A stretch of DNA of 64,000 bases from Impatiens glandulifera. Lineage: Eukaryota > Streptophyta > Magnoliopsida > Ericales > Balsaminaceae. Shown piece after piece: positions 39,248-52,097 of this stretch. The stretch is from assembly GCF_907164915.1 (NCBI RefSeq), contig NC_061862.1:34597522-34661521 (forward strand), read 5' to 3'. Within the stretch, counting starts at the first letter, position 1. The number at the start of each line of letters is the position of its first letter. The position numbers were made by a program, and so were the translations under genes. The notes below the pieces were generated by a model. That model worked only from the letters and a program-made list of their open reading frames with translations. It made no database searches and was not told where the DNA came from.

Positions 39248-40860
39248 TGTTAGGATTGGGATCGGCTTTGGAGGACCGGGGTTCCGGTTTTGGAAGGGTA
39301 GAACGCTTTCAACACAACAACACACACTGATTGGTGATAGTCCGGTTAGAGACTAAAACCGCTCTTAACACTACACAAGCTGTCACAAACATCTTGAACC
39401 GGGTTCAAGTGCGGAAATGGTTTGTTTCAACTTGAAGCAACACACACAGTTTGGATGATGTTTATAAGGAATCGGTTAGAGAAGATGGATAGACCGGTTT
39501 TGTGAAGGAGTAGTATTATGTTTCGGTTAGTGTTAGTTCGGTTTTAAGAGAGTGAGCCGGAAATAAAGAAAAAGACACGAGACAAGATTTTTTATGGATG
39601 TTCGGAGCAAACCCTCCTACGTCACCCCTTCTTCTCAGATTATAAGAAGGATCTCCACTAACTTTGAATGTTATAACACTCACATAATGTCGGACGAGCC
39701 TAACTCGCTACTCGCCGGTTACACCACTTCACTCTGATTTAATACAAATAACTCAATACAACAATGCTTTTGGTAAATGAAATTCACTATCTAGGTTCGC
39801 GCGTGAGATTTCTTTCTCTCTCTTAATATTTCAGAATCGTCTTTAATGAAGACCCTTCGTCTTCCTTTTATAGTGAAAAGATGACAACGGTTGACACATG
39901 GCAGACATGCATAAGCCGATTTGCATTTTGGACACATGGTAGTCATGCACTTAGCCGGTTTGCATTTTGGACACATGGCAGGCATGCACTTAGCCGGCCG
40001 TCTGTTTCAGAGATTTGCTAGAGATCTTGGATAAGCCTGATTGACAGCTACCTGCTACTTGGAGGTTGCTTCTAGATTTAGACAAACATGCCTGACAGCT
40101 ACCTACTGCTTGGAGGTTGCTTCTGAATTTAGACAAGCATCCCTGACAGCTACATGCAGTTTATTTAATAACCGGAGCATATTTATGACTGGAGCGGCTC
40201 ATTTAATAACCGAAGCTTGACATCATTTAATCAACCGGAACATTTATGACCGGCCATGCTTCATTAAGTGTCGGTTGACCGATCCGGTTTGACCGGAGCC
40301 TTCTTTCAATAAATGTTTGTTTGACCGATCTCCTAACTCCGAACTCCGGTTGACCAACCGGCTGACTAAGCTTCTTGACCCAACCGGTTGACCGAGCTTT
40401 TACTTCAAACCGAAGTCAAACAACCGAACGGTCTATATATTTCCAACCGAACGGATTTTGCTTAGTTTCCCTGAAATAGCAAAACTTTAAATATTATTTG
40501 CAGTCGGTGAGATTTCATCTCTACGGTATATATATTTCCAACCGAACGGATTTTGCTCAGTTTCCCTGAAATAGCAAAAATTTAAATATTATTTGCAATC
40601 GGTGAAATTTGATCCCTGGTCACCTGTGTGTTAAACAAAGGTGTTTACCACCACACTACAACAGCTTCTTCTTATATTTAAACCAATTAATATACTTGAT
40701 ATGACTTAGCGGTTTAACATATTTATTTGAACTTAATTTATCTATTCATTAAACCTTTCATAAGTTCTAACAATTTCTCCCTTTTTTATTATTTAGAATA
40801 AATATTCAAAAATTGTAATGTGTGGCCGGTTTAAAATTAATCTACTTAATTTTTCTAACA
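39248..40860 (-). repeat. LTR 3 (outer, 5' LTR)
   Basis: 1613 bp from 'tgttaggattggg' to 'tttttctaaca', followed by the AATAG duplication. It holds an extra internal direct duplication of 'ccaaccgaacggattttgct' (about 40442 and 40528) with the neighbouring 'attatttgca' sequence, not present in the other LTRs. Confidence 0.9.
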
Positions 40861-40989
40861 AATAGATATATGTTAAATAATCAAATTGGCAATTGCTTAA
40901 AATTATTATTTATTATAAAAACAATATCTCAAAAGATAAAGACATAAATGAGAGAGATTATATAATTTTAAATATAAAGAGAGGATAAC

Positions 40990-41460
40990 AAAAATAAGGA
41001 TAACTTGTGTGCTTGAGACATTTAGATGAAGACATGTTAATGAGATGAGTTTATAGAAAGACATCATCTCAAAAGATAAAGACATCAGTAAAAAGAGTGA
41101 AACACGTTTCTTTTAGCTAGCGAATCTTACATTCAATGACACCATTTTGTTCATTTGTACGTGAACACGATTCAATATAGAATCCAAAACTCATATAACT
41201 TTCTCTTCAATCTGATTGAAAGAGTTTGATAGGATCTTGAGTGTTAGCCCTTATGAATGCTATGATACCACGTTAAAGTGAATGAAATTTACATTGTTAC
41301 ATTGTTATTGATATTAAAATTTACATAAGAAGATAGTAAATGAAAGTTTACAAGTAACATTTAATAATATCTCTTCGGTTTGATGAAACCAAGAGAGAAG
41401 ACCCAGAGTCTTTTGAGAGATGAGTGATTGGTGTTAACTTTTGATCATTGAACATTGATG
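40990..41460 (-). mobile_element. Small deleted copia fragment (LTR end, PBS, integrase piece)
   Basis: On the minus strand, 'gtggtatcatagcattc' at about 41257-41273 resembles a copia primer-binding site. Downstream, 41172 to 41119 translates to 'ESCSRTNEQNGVIECKIR', matching the integrase motif (PxTPQQNGVxERK) of copia elements. Most of gag and pol is gone. The sequence at 41275-41460 is probably the end of its LTR. Unrelated to the three-LTR composite, which inserted next to it. Confidence 0.6.
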
Positions 41461-41865
41461 ATATTTAGCCTTTAATAGTTTAAAATTATTATTTATTATA
41501 AAAACAACTTCAAATATTATCTTATTAATTTATAAATATAGCCAATACTAATTTCAATCATAATTTTGATATTATTTTGAAAATCTTAATAAAGTTTGAA
41601 ATATTATATTTTAAAAAATAATTTAATATTTATTACTTTAAAACAATTAAAAAAAATATTGCTCTCATATATATAACTTTGAGAGATTTGAGATTGAATT
41701 CTTAATTTCTCAAATTGATTTTTTTAAGTTAAGTTATTACTTAATTAAACAAAAAAATAATAATAAACTTTGAAAATTTTTAAATTGTAAAATTTTGAAT
41801 TTCTAAATTGAAGTTTAAACATAAAAAAAAACACAAAAGAAGATAGAGAACCTTAATTATATATA
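41461..41865. other. AT-rich stretch without gene
   Basis: Runs from the copia fragment to the point where the inverted duplication resumes (~41870). Ends in 'attatatatag'; a similar 'ttatatatag' sits at ~32310, so it may be part of a larger insertion flanked by a short target duplication. Confidence 0.4.
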
Positions 41866-41867
41866 GG

Positions 41868-42574
41868 CGCCCTACATTTCACTCATAAGCTCTACTATTT
41901 AAGTATTATCAATATCACCCCTCAACTTATTTACATTTATTATTAATCCACAGCTTTATTGTAATTGCAATCATGACCACAACAAGTATTTCTTCTTAAT
42001 GTGTGAAATAATAGAGTTAATAAATGCAGTACCACATGTGTTTTTTCTTTTTTTACTTTTTGCATACAGCTTTAATTAATTTATTAAGAAAATACTAAAT
42101 AGGCTCTCTAATGGCTTGTTTGATTTGGTAATTATTTGAGGGGTTTTATTAAAAATATTGTTTAATAAAAAAAAATATTATTTGAATATTTAGTTAATTT
42201 AAAACTATTATTTTCTATCTAAAATTTAAACTTGATAAAACAAAAATATATATTAAAACCAAATCAAACAACTCTAGCCATCATTCTTTCTATCTAAACT
42301 ATTTTCTTTTCACTTCAACTATTTTTGCATTTTCTAAAAAAAAAATGTTATTTGGTTATTTTAAAAGATAAGACTTTTCATTAGTCACTTAGTCGAGAAG
42401 GTCGAAAAACATACAATCTCCAAATATGAGCAAGTTTGTGGGTAAGAAAAAAATACACCACAACCACACAATAGAACACCCATTCCAAAAACAACATTTT
42501 GAGCGAATCGAATATTACATGGATATTAACAACTTGGAAAGTATATGTGACGGCAGACTTCGTTTTAGTCCAAA
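41868..42574 (-). repeat. Left arm (proximal part) of the inverted duplication
   Basis: The reverse complement matches 48052-48430 and 50350-50660. For example, 'catttcactcataagctcta' (41876) pairs with 'tagagcttatgagtgaaatg' (50623), and 'ccaaatcaaacaactctagc' (42261) with 48325/50245. It is continuous here where the right arm is split by a LINE, so it preserves the empty site. Confidence 0.85.
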
Positions 42575-43260
42575 TGAGTGGGGGCGGATGTATAACCTTC
42601 CTTAAACAAGCATCTATTTCGTTCGATCCATACATTCCAAATCACAAATGCATAAATAGTCATCTATTACGTTCGGTCCATACATTCCAAATCACAAATG
42701 CATAAATATTCGTCCGAAATTTGCGTTTTTTACCGACGTTGCAAAGGCGAGCCATTCCATGATAAAAATTCGCAGGTTACTAGGGAGCATCCAAACATGA
42801 GAAATGGTATCGGCTGCAAATTTACACACTACACGAGTAACCTTACAGACTTACAGTGATTAATGTCCTCCTCTTTTTACAAAACACACAACGAACGTCA
42901 CATCCTTGTGTTTTGCATGGATTAATGTGAATAGCCCCAAATTCTTTTGCATGGAATGAGTCGGGGTTTCCCATTGATAAAATACCGTAACATGATCGAA
43001 CGGTCAAAACATCATATCATTATTCTTCAACGCCAAAGAATTCAATCGAGTGTTATTACAATGGACTTCGGACAAGCATGATAGAAAGAGACCTTTGTTT
43101 GGACAACATCCCACACAAAACCCACAAAAAAATCTCAGACAAAAGAATCTTAGAACCTTCGTGAACCCATAGCGATAATAAATAGTGAGGGAATATTGGA
43201 TCTCCTTGTCGAATCCCCTAGTGCTCTAAAAACGTTTCGATGTCCCTCCATTAATATATA
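42480..43260 (-). pseudogene. L1-type LINE ORF2 relic
   Basis: Minus strand. About 43229-43190 reads 'GIRQGDPIFPHYL', the reverse transcriptase motif G-RQGDPxSP. Later pieces read 'GAIHINPCKTQGCDVRCVFC' and, after a frameshift, 'KEEDINHC' (zf-RVT zinc-binding motif CxxC...H...C), then 'YAFVIWNVWIERNRCLFKE' (the usual -IWxERNxRxF- end), at about 42660-42600 with a tandemly duplicated ~60-bp stretch (42595-42710). Between RT and zf-RVT only ~250 bp remain, so a large deletion occurred, and there are many stops and shifts. The 3' end is shared by the right arm at 48052-48250. Confidence 0.75.
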
Positions 43261-44530
43261 TTCTTTTTATTTTTGTTAATTAGTTATATACTTGAGAGGC
43301 AATTTTTTATTTATTTTGTGAAGCCCAAAGTGAACAAGTCCAAAGTGTTTTTTGGGAATAAACAGATCGATTTGGTTCGCGGATAATGGGCTCTTAGGTG
43401 CGGGTTGACCTAAGTCAACTGATAATTACAACAGTCAACGAAGGTATAAAAAAGGCAGGAGGAGTCGGTCGTTGAATAATGTAGTTGGATCGCAGGTGCA
43501 AGACTTTGGTTACAACAAATCAAACAGACTAAGGTTGCTATAAATCGAGATAACCAACATAATACATGAAAATAAACCTAGATTTATCATTTGTACATAT
43601 TTATTAACAAAAAGAAAAATGTCTAACTAAGATTGTCAAGAACTGACCGAAAATGTATCATTATCCATTTTCTTTCTAAATGAAACTGTCCAAAATATGA
43701 AAAGATGAGATTGAATCATATCAGTCACCAATATTAGAAAAACTAAACTTAAATCACATAAACAAATCTAGATTGATAATTCCAAATTACTATTTACAAA
43801 AACATAAGACAAATTACAAACATTTGTTTTGAGAAAAGAAATCAAAAGAGACCTTTTATCTTTTATGTCCTCCCTTCTTTTTCTCCTTGCCTCTTCTTTC
43901 TTCGTGACCCAAGGGTCCTTTTATAGGCCCCAAGTTTTAAATTTTTAACTATTTTTTGTCGATTTTGCTTAGATCCATTGATAGACAATCATATTAGGTC
44001 GAGATCTATATTCTTAGGTCTTTGAATTCGGTTGTTTAGGGCTAGGGGTAATAATGTCTTTGCGATCTTATATGGCGTTTTCATTTCCAAATGACCCATA
44101 CCTTTGACGACGTCGACGTCTACATGAGGAAGAAGGCAACGTTCAACGAAGATCATACATATCTTCATCATTTTTTGGAATGGATGAAAGGAGGGTGTCA
44201 TCCTCATATTTGTAGGGTGATGAGAGCTCGGCAGGAGAAAGAGAGTGGACTATGTTTAATTTTGGGAAATAGGAGGCTTCTTGCCTTTTATTAGTGCGCC
44301 GAGGTCCTCAACCCTTTGATGCAAAATGGCCTATGACTTCTTTGGTTGTTTATTCTATATTATAGACCGACTATCTGAGCCCTTTTTATATTGGGCTTGC
44401 CTGCTGGTGGATCTGACATGTTGGTAGTCCGAGCATCTCGTTTAGGTTTGTGCTTCAACTTTTAGCCTAGACCAGTATTATGTGTCTACAAAATGGCACT
44501 CTTAGACGGAGTTTGAAAAACTTTTTATTT
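43261..44530. other. Unrecognised, less AT-rich stretch, possible LTR or gene relic
   Basis: Contains near-TATA 'gtataaaaaaggc' (43443) and later GC-balanced text ('cctgctggtggatctgacat', 'tagtccgagcatctcg') ending near 'tgtgtctacaaaatggc'. The composition differs from the AT-rich flanks. Frames on both strands at 43989-44294 are short and without known motifs. A decayed gypsy LTR is possible, but no boundaries or primer-binding site were found. Confidence 0.3.
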
Positions 44531-46505
44531 TGAAAACGAATATCCAAGTTTGACTATAGAGACTAAATTATTTCTTCTTCAAGAGGGACACATGATGAAA
44601 GACTAGGAAAACCCATTCATCTGGACTTATTTAATTTAAAAGTGGTTAAAAAGATGGGGATAAAACTTTTGAGGCTTGTGTATCATGATTTATAAAGATA
44701 TTTAAGGGTTTAGACTTTGAAGTAACCTTTAACTTTATGGGAATTAATTATGGTGTCATTTCACTCTTTTAAGGGTTTATGGTATCATTTTTACATTCTT
44801 TCCGGTTTCTTGAATAACATTTTATGCAATTAGGGTTTAGGGTAACATTTTACGCCATCTAGTTTTTAGGCTGGCCTTTACTCTTTCGAGGGTTTTGATC
44901 TCGTATTTCATTACAAGAGGTAGTATATTCCTTTTTTCATTTTTAATTAAGCTCTCTATGTTTATCATTTTATTTGTTTTTTATTTTCAAACTAAAATAA
45001 GTCCGTGTAAAAACTTAGAAAATAAATTTGTTGACTTGAAATTATTTTAAAATTATAAATTGGAAGCTTCGAATAAGTGCTTATAACATAAAATAATCTT
45101 AAAGTTAGTTTTTCACTTATAAAAAAAAATGTGTTATTAATGTAAATAAAATTTTACTCTAATTAGAGGCCGGATCCTTTGTTACTAAAAATCCCGTGCT
45201 ATTCCCTCTCACATTTTGCCCTTCACACAGAAGGAAGGGAAGAGCAGACAATATTTGGTAGCAGACAAACATGATTGCTCTAATTAGCAGTAACATCAAT
45301 ATGACCATTCTTTCCGATTAACCTTTTTTTTTTATGTAAGTTAGGAGAATAGTTTGGTGGTCTCGTTTCTGTCGTTATTTTTATAATAACATACTAATAA
45401 GAAAACATGTGCATGTGCAGTTGCAGGCTTTGACTACCGCCCAATAAAATAAAACGCCTTAATTTGACAATTCAAACATTTAAAAAATATATAAAATTAA
45501 GTTAAACTACAAAAATAATTGTAGGAAAAAAAGGTTTCATATTGGTTTTACTTTTACATGAAAATGAAAGAGAACCAACCTAAGCTTGTGGATGTGATTG
45601 TCAATAGTAAAAAGATTAACAATAATATTCTAATTAACAACAATATATATAAATATTTTGACAGCATAATAATGTGTAAGTTTTTCACAATCAAACTATC
45701 ATAATCATATAGATTCTAATTATTTTCTTCTTTTTATTTCTTTTCGTTGAATGGGCACATCTTTGGCGGAGGAAATTTCAATACAAGAGTGAGTTAATTT
45801 AAGATTTCTCATTTGATCATCTTCTAGCACTAAACTATTTATATACTAACATTTTCCAAATTCACTCTATCCTTAATATATGAAAGATTGATAATTGATG
45901 TGAAAGATCAAAATACCTATACATTCAATCTTTCACGGTTTCACCCTCATTAGAACTTCTTGTATATCTTCTCAACACATATATTTTTTATTTTTATTTT
46001 TGTTTACATATAAGTTGGTCATAAAAGATTAGTGGGTTAGTGTTATTAATTAATAATAGTGGATATATATAAATTCAACATTTTCAATTTCTTGTTATTT
46101 TATCATTTTGTTCTGTGTTTCTTTAATCTAAAACAATTTAAAGAGAAAAAGAAAAAACATACCACTTAACAATATTAAAATTTTGTGTTAACTCTTAAAA
46201 TCTTTACATAAAGTTAATGATACTTAATAAATTCTTAAATAATTAATTCTTACAATTTTAAATTTACGATAATAACATTTTACGATTTTACGAGTTTATA
46301 AATAATTTCGATTTTGTGATTTTATACGATTTTACATTAAAAAAATAATTTTATATTTAAGAAATAAAGTTATTATTTATTCAAATAAACTAATTTTGTA
46401 AATATAAATTTTTATATATTATTTTTTTATTATTATTTTTTTAATTAAGTTTATATTTAAATATATGAAATTTTAAAATTAGCTAAGTATAAATACTTAA
46501 TTATA

Positions 46506-46536
<31 letters not shown>

Positions 46537-48050
46537 TATAACTATTATTTTTTAAAATTAAACTTTTACTATTTTAAGTAAAATCTAGATTTTACAAGTT
46601 ATAATCCCAATTATTTTATATAAAGTCGATTTTTACATTATATGTATTATAATTATATATATATATAATACCTATTATATAAAAACTTTTATATTATTTA
46701 TTAAAAATATTAATATAATTAAAAGAAAAAATCAATTAAATAAGTAAGTAAATAATAATATAATTTGAAGTCTACTAGCATAGATATTCCTTTCGCATTG
46801 GCTGATACTAAACACCAATTGTAACGGACCCAAGCCTGATCTTCATAGGCCTAACTTAAAAATGCCCATCAGTTAGAAGAGTAGAATTAGTTAAATGTTG
46901 TTACTAGATAGAACTCTAGTATTTCAAAGAGAAAGAAAATAGATTGACATTGTTTGAAAAAGAAAATATCATTTCTTCATAAAGTGTAAACTATTTATTT
47001 CTCAGCTATAATATTGTAAAGATCTATCAATTTTCTTCTGTTTCTTTTAATTTCTCATTTAAATAATTAAGGACAATAAGAAAAATGGAAAAAAGACGTT
47101 AGAAGAGAAAAAAAATAAATAACAAGTCAAAAGTCCATGACCGAGGTATACATTACTCAAGAAGATTCATGATGTCATAGCCTAAAAACTGAGGAATCAA
47201 ATTATAAGGTACAAGGCTCTAATAAAAGGACATCTTCAATGGCATATATAAATAAATCATATAAGAAACAAAATAAACCTAAGAGTGAAATAATAAATAG
47301 AACTTCTTATTTTTGAGACTAATTATAATTTGGAATATTTTATATTGAACCTCACATATTGAGGCTTCTTATTTGAGGTCACTTACAATTTACGGTCTCT
47401 TTTTTCGAACATCAAAAGTTAGGGCTCCTTATTGGGATGAGGCTAATTGCAATTTGGGGCTCCGCATTCTCAGGTTTGTACAAAATGAGTTTTACCCTAA
47501 CGGATATGGACGGTATATTACGTGGCCTTTATAATTAAAATTTTAATAGTGACACATAATTCTAAATTCCCTAAACCCGGATGAACTTCATTTCATCACG
47601 ATGTGAAGAGGAGGAGAGTCAAGGTAGAATGAGGGTAGATGAGTGTTGCGAGGATGAGGTTAGGGTTTCACAAAGTACTGAATTATGTGATTTTATGATT
47701 TAGGGCAACGAAAGTAGTGTTTTCAAGAAAAATGAAGATATCCGAAGAAGAAAGAGGGATCTGTCAATTCATTAACAGCCAAGAAGGAGGGAAAGGTACA
47801 TAACAACCTTTAAGATTTACCATATCATTGATAAAGAGATTTGAGAATTTTATACCAAAATATTACAAAATATTACAGTTACATAACTATTTTCCATAAC
47901 TACCCACTACACAAACAATTACTAACTTGTATAACTGTTTACTACCCATAACTAAACTTATCATAAACACAACACACAATAAACATAACTGTCATACAAT
48001 TATACTGAAATTACTAGCTGTCTAATATAAGCTACATGTAACAGGTTATG
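44531..48050. other. Spacer between the inverted arms, no recognised gene
   Basis: AT-rich sequence with short simple repeats such as (TAA)n near 46517-46537 and (TA)n tracts near 46505 and 46655. Repeated phrases 'aggctaattgcaatttgggg' / 'gagactaattataatttgg' near 47317-47460 suggest a small local tandem repeat. No coding motif or RNA gene recognised in any frame. Confidence 0.4.
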
Positions 48051-48051
48051 C

Positions 48052-48428
48052 GGCATTTGGACTAAAACGAGGTCTGCCATCACAAATACTTTCCAAGTTG
48101 TTAATACACATGTAATATTTGATTTGCTGAAAATGCTGTTTTTAGAATGGGTCTGTGTGGTTGTGGTGTATTTTTTTTTCTTACCCACAAACTTTCTCAT
48201 ATTTGTTGATGGTATGTTTTTCGACCTTCTCTACTTTCAAAAAATAAATAATATTTTTTTTTTGAGAAAATGCAAAAATAATTGAAGTGAAAAAGAAATA
48301 GTTTAGATGGAAAGAATGATGGCTTGAGTTGTTTGATTTGGTTTTAATATATATTTTTGTTTTATCAAGTTTAAATTTTAGATAGAAAGTAATAGTTTTA
48401 AATTAACTAAATATTCAAATAATATTTG
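48052..48428 (+). repeat. Right arm (proximal part) of the inverted duplication
   Basis: Reverse-complement match to 42574-42200, starting at 'catttggactaaaacga'. The first ~200 bp is the tail of the LINE relic shared with the left arm. The last ~128 bp (48301-48428) is repeated after the LINE at 50220-50347. Confidence 0.85.
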
Positions 48429-50219
48429 TATGAAAGCAAAAGTGTGACTTTTATGGAGGCGTGAAAGACGAAACAAAAAAGGACATCTTCAATATAATGG
48501 GCATCAAGAAATGTAGTTTTCCCGTAAGGTACTTAGGAATTCCGTTAACCGCGACGCAGATCGAGATCTCACACTGCAAGTCGCTGATTGAAAAGGTAAA
48601 AAACATGATATCTGGCTGGACAGCGAAAAAACTTTCTTATGCAGGGAGGATCGAACTTATCAAAACTATTGTCATGGGCATAGTTGGCTACTGGGCGCAG
48701 CAGATGGTCATTCTGTAGAAGGTAATGAATGAGCTCGATACGCTGATGAAGAACTTTATTTGGGGTAGTAGCGGAAGAGGAGGAAAAAAAGTCAAATGGA
48801 CTGCTCTTTGTAAACCGAAGGATGAGGGAGGTATCGACTCTAAGAACTATATCGAGTGGAACAAGACTCTCACCTTCAAGCATCCGTGGGCTTTAGAGCG
48901 TAATCAAGAGTCATTATGGATCAAATGAGTGCATACGAGGTTTATGAAATACGAAACCAGCATCTAGACCTGTAAAATTCATTAAGGTATGAACTAGTCT
49001 CTAAAAAATATTCTTAAACTAAGAAGCGATATTGCAGATCTTTATGACATCCGGCTAGGGGATGAGAAAGACACTCTATTCTGGAACGACCCCTGATTCG
49101 AAAACCAGTCTATCATCCACAAGGAGGAGTTTTAAAATACCCGTATCAGAAGGGACTGCACAAAAGAGAAAATCAGAGACATTAAAGACGAGAATTGAGA
49201 CTCACTCCTAAGAAGAAATCCAAAAGGACAAAGGATACTTGATCATATAAGTAACATACAACTACACGATAGACCGAATATTCATGAATGGAAAGCTGAG
49301 GACAATGGGAAACTGGTATCGAAGAAAATATGGGAGGTAACCCGGGAAAAAGCGTAGAAAGTAGAATGGGCTCCTCTTGTATGCTAACGGGTGGTTATTT
49401 ATTGCCATCTAATAGAAGGGAATTTTTAGCCATTAAGAAGTAAAAAGTAGTTCCCATGTAAAGGTTTTTTAATCTATATCTATACTCAAGCATCGAAAGT
49501 CCTCGCATCTTGTAGAGAACCTCTATCTTGAGACGGACATTATGGGATTTCCAGTTATTACCTGTGCCACTACCCAGATACAGAACAAAACCTAAACGCT
49601 CTAGGAAAACCTAGAGACCACGACTCAGCACTCGTGATCGTATCAGCAAGTATATGAGCATCCCGAACGCGAGTTGTCTTCTATGTAGAGGAAATGAAGA
49701 AACCATAAATCACATATTCGGGAGCTGTTGTATTGCTTTAGAGCTTTGGGACAGATTCTATAAAAGCCTGGAGATAAACAGTTTCCCGAGCGAATGGAAT
49801 GAAATCAAAGATGCAGCACTACTCAAAGCCAAGGGAAATAGATTTGCAACAAGCGTGTTCAAGTGTAACTTTGGAGTAGTAGTGTATAACATTTGGTAAG
49901 AATGAAATGCAAGGGTATATGGCAGAACCCGCAGAAGCATTGAAGAGTTATGAAAATATATTATATCGGATTGCAGCGCCCTCGTGGGAACGTGGACAAG
50001 AATTCTAAGCACGGAGCAGAACTGAAATATCTTTAAGAACTGAAATTTACCGTTTTTTAAACTCACTAGAATTGAAATCATTGTAATCAGATAATTAATT
50101 TACGTTTTTATCTTTTTAGCTCTATCTAGAATGATCGCCTTAAACTCGTGGGTTCTTTTCCTATTTTGAGAATTTTTAATAAAATGACACTAAGTCATTT
50201 TTTTTTAAAAAAAGAATTA
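48429..50219 (+). mobile_element. 5'-truncated L1-type LINE flanked by a ~128-bp direct repeat
   Basis: 48461-48718 encodes 'FPVRYLGIPLTATQIEISHC', 'MISGWTAKKLSYAGRIELIK', the conserved post-RT segment of plant L1 ORF2; after one stop the frame continues 'LMKNFIWGSSG', 'KVKWTALCKPKDEGG' (48725-48928). 49021-49120 has the '-IxDLYDIRLGDEKDTLFWND' segment with stops, and 49654-49899 the zf-RVT 'SCLLCRGNEETINHIF' with 'VVYNIW'. RT proper and the 5' part are missing. It ends with a T/A-rich tail near 50200. Both flanks carry the same ~128-bp sequence (48301-48428 and 50220-50347, ~5 mismatches), single-copy in the left arm. Confidence 0.85.
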
Positions 50220-52097
50220 ATTTAGATGGAAAGAATGATGGCTAGAGTTGTTTGATTTGGTTTTAATATATATTTTTGTTTTATCAAGTTTAAATTTTAG
50301 ATAGAAAATAATAATTTTAAATTAACTAAAAATTCAAATAATATTTTTTTATTAAACAATATTTTTAATAAAACCCCTCAAATAATTACCAAATCAAACA
50401 AGCCATTAGAGAGCCTATTTAGTATTTTCTTAATAAATTAATTAAAGCTGTATGTAAAAAGTAAAAAAAGAAAAAAAACATGTGGTACTGCATTTATTAA
50501 CTCTATTATTTCACTCATTAAGAAGAAATACTTGTTGTGGTCATGATTGTAATTAAAATAAAGCTGTGGATTAATAATAAACGTAAATAAGTTGAGGGGT
50601 GATATTGATAATACTTAAATAGTAGAGCTTATGAGTGAAATGTAGGGCTCCTATATAATATAATATAAAAGGCTAATATTAGGGATGTTCAAAGCATTTT
50701 TAAGATAAGCCTTTAACAAATCATTATAAATAATTTTTATAACAAATCAAAATTTTGGACAATGTAGTTTTTAAAAATTAAAGTTAATCTAATATAATCT
50801 TAGAGCACGGTTTGAGTATATGTTATTTTTGGTTTTATAAGTTTTTTTTTTAAAATCGGTTTGATTAAAATTAAAAATAGAATTGTGTTTATTGACCAAA
50901 TTAAATATCTTTAAATTAATTTATTTTCTCTTAGATAAATTAATTTAAACTAATTAAATAAAAGATAATTTTAGTGTTTTATTAGATAAAAAATGATTAA
51001 ATGAATGAAGTAATTGCAAAATTTTAATTAAAAATAATTAAAATAAAATAAAAACCCAAAGATCAAACAAGCATTTAGTGGGATTATGATTTATGACTAG
51101 CTCTAAACTAATATGAAAATATGAAAGAAAAAAAACATGAGTTGCAGAAATAATTATTATTTTTATTTTTGTTGAAATTATTAATTAACCTCAATTTAAT
51201 CACATGTGTTATACGTAAATGGAACGTATCATGTGCATTTCTAAAAAGAAAAATGTTTTTTGAAAATTTTAATGTAACAAATTATAGATATTAATTTATT
51301 AAAATATTTAATTTGGAATAAAATATGAAAAACAATGACAATAGTTGGAGTGAGAACTATTACTTTTTTCAGTTACATAAAAATGATTAGACGGTGCCCA
51401 ACTATATAACCCATGCTGCATGCATTATTATTGTTACTTATTGTTGCTCTCTATTTAGAATGACTAAATGTAAATAAAATAGATAACATATTGAATTCAA
51501 ATTAAGGGTGAATAAAATAATGGTGAAATTAAGTTGGTAAAATATATAAAAGATGGTGAGAGCTTATTTTGAGAAAAAAAAATATGACTAAACTATTTTA
51601 TTTTTGAAAGAGTACAAAATTGTGATATAAATATTATCATAAATTATAATTAAAAAAATAATCAAGAAAAAACTATTTAATTACAAGGTATCAAATGTGA
51701 ATAGAGTGTTTTTCTTCCATTTTGGAAACACCTCAATAGTAAAGATATTAAATAAAAGTATTCTATTTAATGTCCAACTTTGATTCTAGACTTTCACATA
51801 AAAAAAATATTAAATGAATTTGTTACCATTTATGTACTAACACAAAAATAAAAAATAAAGTTGAAAAGTATGGCACATAAATATGAATAGCAAACTGAAT
51901 TATCCCACGTTATAAATATATTAATATTATTTTATGTTTGCTATAAATTAAAATTACTATTTTAAATACTAACCCAATAAAAATTAAAAATTGAATTATA
52001 AGGAAAAAATGGAAAAATAATAATTTTACCCTACTACCTATAGATAGCACGGTTAGATAATCTGATGGAGGTTATGTAATATTTAATTGTGTTTTTT
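50220..52097 (+). repeat. Right arm (central part) of the inverted duplication
   Basis: The reverse complement continues through 42330-41870 and then, skipping a 9.5 kb insertion on the left, 32310-31000. Landmarks: 'tacttgttgtggtcatgatt' (50529) pairs with 41968, 'gtgagagcttattttgagaa' (51556) with ~31520, 'aatagcaaactgaattatcc' (51887) with 31205. Divergence of a few percent plus small indels. No gene. Confidence 0.82.

Larger units (their letters stand above)
32546..40865 (-). mobile_element. Composite copia retrotransposon with three LTRs and 5-bp target duplication
   Basis: Order on plus: LTR (32551-34162), interior (34163-35998), LTR (35999-37570), interior (37571-39247), LTR (39248-40860); all elements point to the minus strand. 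The outer edges are TGTTAG...CTAACA, flanked by AATAG at 32546-32550 and again at 40861-40865, a perfect 5-bp target site duplication. Both interiors hold gag and a short RNase H tail and lack protease, integrase and RT, so the element is a deletion derivative needing helper proteins in trans. The shared outer duplication says the three-LTR structure behaves as one insertion. It arose either by insertion as such or by later LTR-LTR unequal exchange that kept the outer ends. Confidence 0.9.

Noticed and set aside
43261..44530. A gypsy LTR or a protein-coding gene
   Set aside because: Composition suggests something other than intergenic AT-rich DNA, but no LTR edges, primer-binding site or coding motif could be found.
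48000..48200. 66-codon minus-strand frame as a gene
   Set aside because: It lies antisense to the LINE 3' tail shared by both inverted arms; no independent support.
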